Below, piece after piece: positions 57,982 to 60,253 of a DNA stretch of 60,253 bases. The stretch is from Flavobacterium sp. Its GTDB lineage: Bacteria; Bacteroidota; Bacteroidia; Flavobacteriales; Flavobacteriaceae. Positions within the stretch are counted from its first letter, which is position 1, and each line of letters opens with the position of its first letter. Both the position numbers and the translations under genes were made by a program. The stretch lies in assembly GCA_010365135.1 (NCBI GenBank), contig JAAFGY010000004.1:1-60253 (forward strand), read 5' to 3'. The notes beneath the pieces are model-generated. The model did not search any database. It saw only the letters and a list, made by a program, of their open reading frames with translations, and had not been told where the DNA came from.

Positions 57982-60177
57982 ATGAATTCATACGAAATTG
58001 ACATCCACAAAGAATTAAAGAAGTATTTTGGCTTCAACCAATTCAAAGGTTTACAAGAACAAGTTATAAAAAGTATTCTTAATAAGGAAAACACTTTTGT
58101 GATTATGCCTACAGGTGGCGGCAAGTCGCTTTGTTATCAGTTGCCAGCTTTAGTCCAAGAAGGAACGGCCATTGTTGTGTCTCCTTTAATTGCCTTGATG
58201 AAAAATCAAGTCGATGCCATTAGAAGCTTATCTTCTGAAAATGGCATTGCCCACGTTTTAAACTCATCTCTTACCAAAACTGAAATTGCTCAAGTTAAAA
58301 AAGATATTTCTTCTGGCTTGACCAAACTGCTATATGTTGCTCCTGAGTCTTTGACCAAGGAAGAATATATAAATTTTCTTCAAACTGTACCCATTTCGTT
58401 TGTGGCTATTGACGAAGCGCATTGTATCTCAGAATGGGGTCATGATTTTAGACCGGAATATCGAAATCTTAAGCATATTATCAAGCAATTAGGCAGTGTT
58501 CCCATTATAGGACTAACAGCTACAGCCACTCCAAAAGTTCAGGAAGACATCCTGAAAAACTTGGATATGGTCGATGCAACAACCTATAAGGCTTCCTTTA
58601 ATCGTCCTAATTTATATTACGAAGTTCGTACCAAAACCAAAAATATTGAATCGGACATTATTCGATTTATCAAACTTCATAAAGGAAAATCGGGCATTAT
58701 TTATTGCTTGAGCCGTAAAAAAGTAGAAGCAATTGCCGAAGTTTTACAAGTAAATGGAATTAGTGCTGTGCCCTACCACGCTGGTTTAGATGCAAAAACA
58801 CGTGCTAAACATCAGGATATGTTTCTTATGGAAGATGTCGATGTAGTCGTTGCCACCATCGCTTTCGGAATGGGGATTGACAAACCCGATGTGCGTTTTG
58901 TAATTCACCACGATATTCCAAAATCTTTGGAAAGTTATTACCAAGAAACGGGTCGTGCCGGTCGTGACGGAGGCGAAGGACATTGTATGGCTTATTATTC
59001 GTACAAAGATGTAGAAAAACTCGAAAAATTCTTATCCGGGAAACCAGTTGCCGAACAAGAAATTGGCTTCGCATTATTGCAGGAAGTGGTGGCTTATGCT
59101 GAAACTTCGATGTCAAGAAGAAAATTTCTTTTGCATTATTTTGGTGAAGAATTCGATAACGAAACAGGTGATGGCGGCGATATGGATGATAATGTTCGCA
59201 ATCCAAAAATGAAAATCGAAGCTAAAGATCAGGTTGTTAAATTGCTCGAAGTAGTTCGCGATACCAAACATATCTATAAATCAAAGGAAGTTGTTTTTAC
59301 CCTGATTGGTCGAGTAAATGCCGTTATAAAAGCGCATAGAACGGATAGCCAAACCTTTTTTGGTTCTGGTTCGGATCACGACGAAAAATATTGGATGGCT
59401 TTGTTGCGACAAGTATTAGTTGACGGATTATTATCGAAAGATATTGAAACGTATGGGGTGGTAAAAATCACCAAAAAAGGATTGGATTTTATCAAAAAAC
59501 CCTCTTCATTTATGATGTCAGAAGATCACGAATACAACGAAATTGAAGACGAAGCTATTGTAACAGCCGCAAAATCCAGCGGAGTTGCCGATGAAGTTTT
59601 AATGGTTATGTTGCGTGATTTACGCAAAAAAACCGCCAAGCGATTGGGCGTTCCTCCTTTTGTAGTTTTCCAGGATCCGTCGCTAGAAGATATGGCCTTG
59701 AAATACCCAATTACGATCGATGAGTTAATCAATACGCACGGTGTTGGAGAAGGAAAAGCAAAGAAATATGGTAAAGAATTTATTGAATTAATCAGCCATT
59801 ATGTAGAAGAAAATGAAATTATTCGTCCTGATGATTTGGTTGTGAAATCTACAGGAGCCAATTCTATCAATAAATTATACATTATCCAAAACATCGATAG
59901 AAAATTGCCTCTCAATGATATTGCTTCCGCCAAAGGCTTGACAATGGATGCTTTGATTGCAGAAATGGAACAAATTGTAAATTCTGGAACCAAGCTGAAC
60001 ATCAAATATTGGATTGATGAAATGCTAGACGATGATCAGCAAGAAGAAATTCACGACTATTTTATGGAATCGCATACAGATAATATTGAAGAAGCACTCA
60101 AAGAATTTGATGGTGATTATGATATTGACGAATTGCGTTTAATGAGAATTAAATTTATCAGCGAAGTAGCAAATTAA
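57982..60177 (+). CDS. recQ: ATP-dependent DNA helicase RecQ
   Basis: A 731-residue 3'-5' helicase for recombination and repair. 'FKGLQEQVIKSIL' (motif 0), Walker A TGGGKS (44-49), 'AIDEAHCISEWGHDFRPEY' (DEAH plus aromatic-rich loop), 'SRKKVEAIAEVL' and 'QETGRAGRDG' (motif VI) are present. An RQC-like middle and a C-terminal HRDC domain follow ('RLGVPPFVVFQDPSLEDMALKYP'). The RQC region at about 375-400 does not show an obvious four-cysteine zinc site. The stop codon is directly followed by a heptamer array. Confidence 0.97.
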   Translation: MNSYEIDIHKELKKYFGFNQFKGLQEQVIKSILNKENTFVIMPTGGGKSLCYQLPALVQEGTAIVVSPLIALMKNQVDAIRSLSSENGIAHVLNSSLTKTEIAQVKKDISSGLTKLLYVAPESLTKEEYINFLQTVPISFVAIDEAHCISEWGHDFRPEYRNLKHIIKQLGSVPIIGLTATATPKVQEDILKNLDMVDATTYKASFNRPNLYYEVRTKTKNIESDIIRFIKLHKGKSGIIYCLSRKKVEAIAEVLQVNGISAVPYHAGLDAKTRAKHQDMFLMEDVDVVVATIAFGMGIDKPDVRFVIHHDIPKSLESYYQETGRAGRDGGEGHCMAYYSYKDVEKLEKFLSGKPVAEQEIGFALLQEVVAYAETSMSRRKFLLHYFGEEFDNETGDGGDMDDNVRNPKMKIEAKDQVVKLLEVVRDTKHIYKSKEVVFTLIGRVNAVIKAHRTDSQTFFGSGSDHDEKYWMALLRQVLVDGLLSKDIETYGVVKITKKGLDFIKKPSSFMMSEDHEYNEIEDEAIVTAAKSSGVADEVLMVMLRDLRKKTAKRLGVPPFVVFQDPSLEDMALKYPITIDELINTHGVGEGKAKKYGKEFIELISHYVEENEIIRPDDLVVKSTGANSINKLYIIQNIDRKLPLNDIASAKGLTMDALIAEMEQIVNSGTKLNIKYWIDEMLDDDQQEEIHDYFMESHTDNIEEALKEFDGDYDIDELRLMRIKFISEVAN

Positions 60178-60253
60178 TTTCAGATTTCAGATTTCAGATT
60201 TCAGATTTCAGATTTCAGATTTCAGATTTCAGATTTCAGATTTCAGATTTCAG
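60178..60253. repeat. perfect tandem heptamer (TTTCAGA)n, running off the window
   Basis: Ten complete copies of TTTCAGA plus six bases, with no mismatch, beginning at the first base after the recQ stop codon. The array reaches the window edge, so its true length is unknown. The window, and possibly a contig, ends inside it. Confidence 0.97.

Noticed and set aside
60178..60253. CRISPR-like array
   Set aside because: Units are 7 nt with no spacers and no cas genes nearby; it is a simple tandem repeat.
1..60253. tRNA, rRNA, riboswitch or insertion sequence
   Set aside because: Reading the intergenic gaps by eye showed no cloverleaf, rRNA motif, known riboswitch core (including upstream of ribH) or transposase. 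A covariance-model search would be the decisive check.

Overview
The window looks like chromosome from a Flavobacterium-type member of the Bacteroidota. It is AT-rich. Genes lack obvious Shine-Dalgarno sequences, and many starts are preceded by the Bacteroidota -7 element TAnnTTTG, sometimes with a TTG about 18-22 nt upstream. It also carries lineage hallmarks: a TonB with the 'DLVFENRNKxYGAYxLR' N-terminus, a PorV/PorQ-like protein, DUF4105 and DUF5683 proteins, and a two-part lepB. Most of the window is conserved core genome. I saw no rRNA, tRNA, CRISPR array, insertion sequence or prophage.

Layout: (1) 1-5.5 kb, minus strand: partial cdsA, a LUD-domain gene, a strong terminator, ftsH, rsfS; then birA (+), an SRPBCC gene and pyrE (-). 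pyrE is divergent from a Nudix gene with start codons 7 nt apart. (2) 5.5-11.1 kb, mostly plus: Nudix hydrolase, DbpA-like RNA helicase, yaaA (-), a decayed acetyltransferase, a YhcC-type radical SAM protein, an isolated TIR-like/deoxyribosyltransferase-like gene (the best accessory candidate) and a VOC protein. (3) 11.2-18.2 kb: pfkA, rluD and a PASTA protein (-), then ddl, a DUF421 gene with a visible C-terminal frameshift, a TMEM175-family channel, coaD and phnA (+). (4) 18.3-23.4 kb: a TetR-controlled tripartite efflux operon (tetR-tolC-hlyD-MFS, minus) with a readable promoter/operator. (5) 23.5-33.7 kb, minus: tonB, an ECF-like sigma factor overlapping a GT2 glycosyltransferase, murB, an unrecognised protein, then a tight run of rhodanese-thioredoxin lipoprotein, DUF2461, GT4 and asnB, with a DUF3089 hydrolase upstream. 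(6) 33.7-46.7 kb: recF (-); a TPR protein, ribH, mutL, two rhomboid proteases and an EEP-family protein (+); WbqC, lepB, dapB, DUF5683, parB and parA (-). (7) 47-50.7 kb: two translationally coupled glycosyltransferases and a phosphoglycosyl transferase (+), an exopolysaccharide locus. (8) 50.7-60.2 kb: DUF4105 and PorV-like genes (-), pssA and a GH25 lysozyme (+), lptB, an AhpD-like gene, tatC and kdsD (-), and recQ (+). The window ends inside a perfect heptanucleotide array.

How the genes fit together: envelope construction dominates. It covers peptidoglycan precursors (murB, ddl, dapB), phospholipids (cdsA, pssA), LPS/Kdo (kdsD, lptB), exopolysaccharide transfer, export (lepB, tatC) and outer-membrane proteins (TolC, PorV-like). 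Around these sit chromosome maintenance (parAB, recF, mutL, recQ) and cofactor genes (birA, coaD, ribH).

The most informative non-gene signals are: a TTG-N19-TAATTTTG promoter whose two boxes are each covered by a TetR palindrome; a leaderless pyrE promoter lying on top of the Nudix start codon; the A7 frameshift that removes a zinc ribbon from the DUF421 protein; a second copy of the ddl 3' end downstream of that gene; and several families of intergenic repeats, above all TTTCAGA/TTTTAGA heptamers. I did not find a clearly new multi-gene system. The strongest lead for unknown biology is the orphan gene at 9835.
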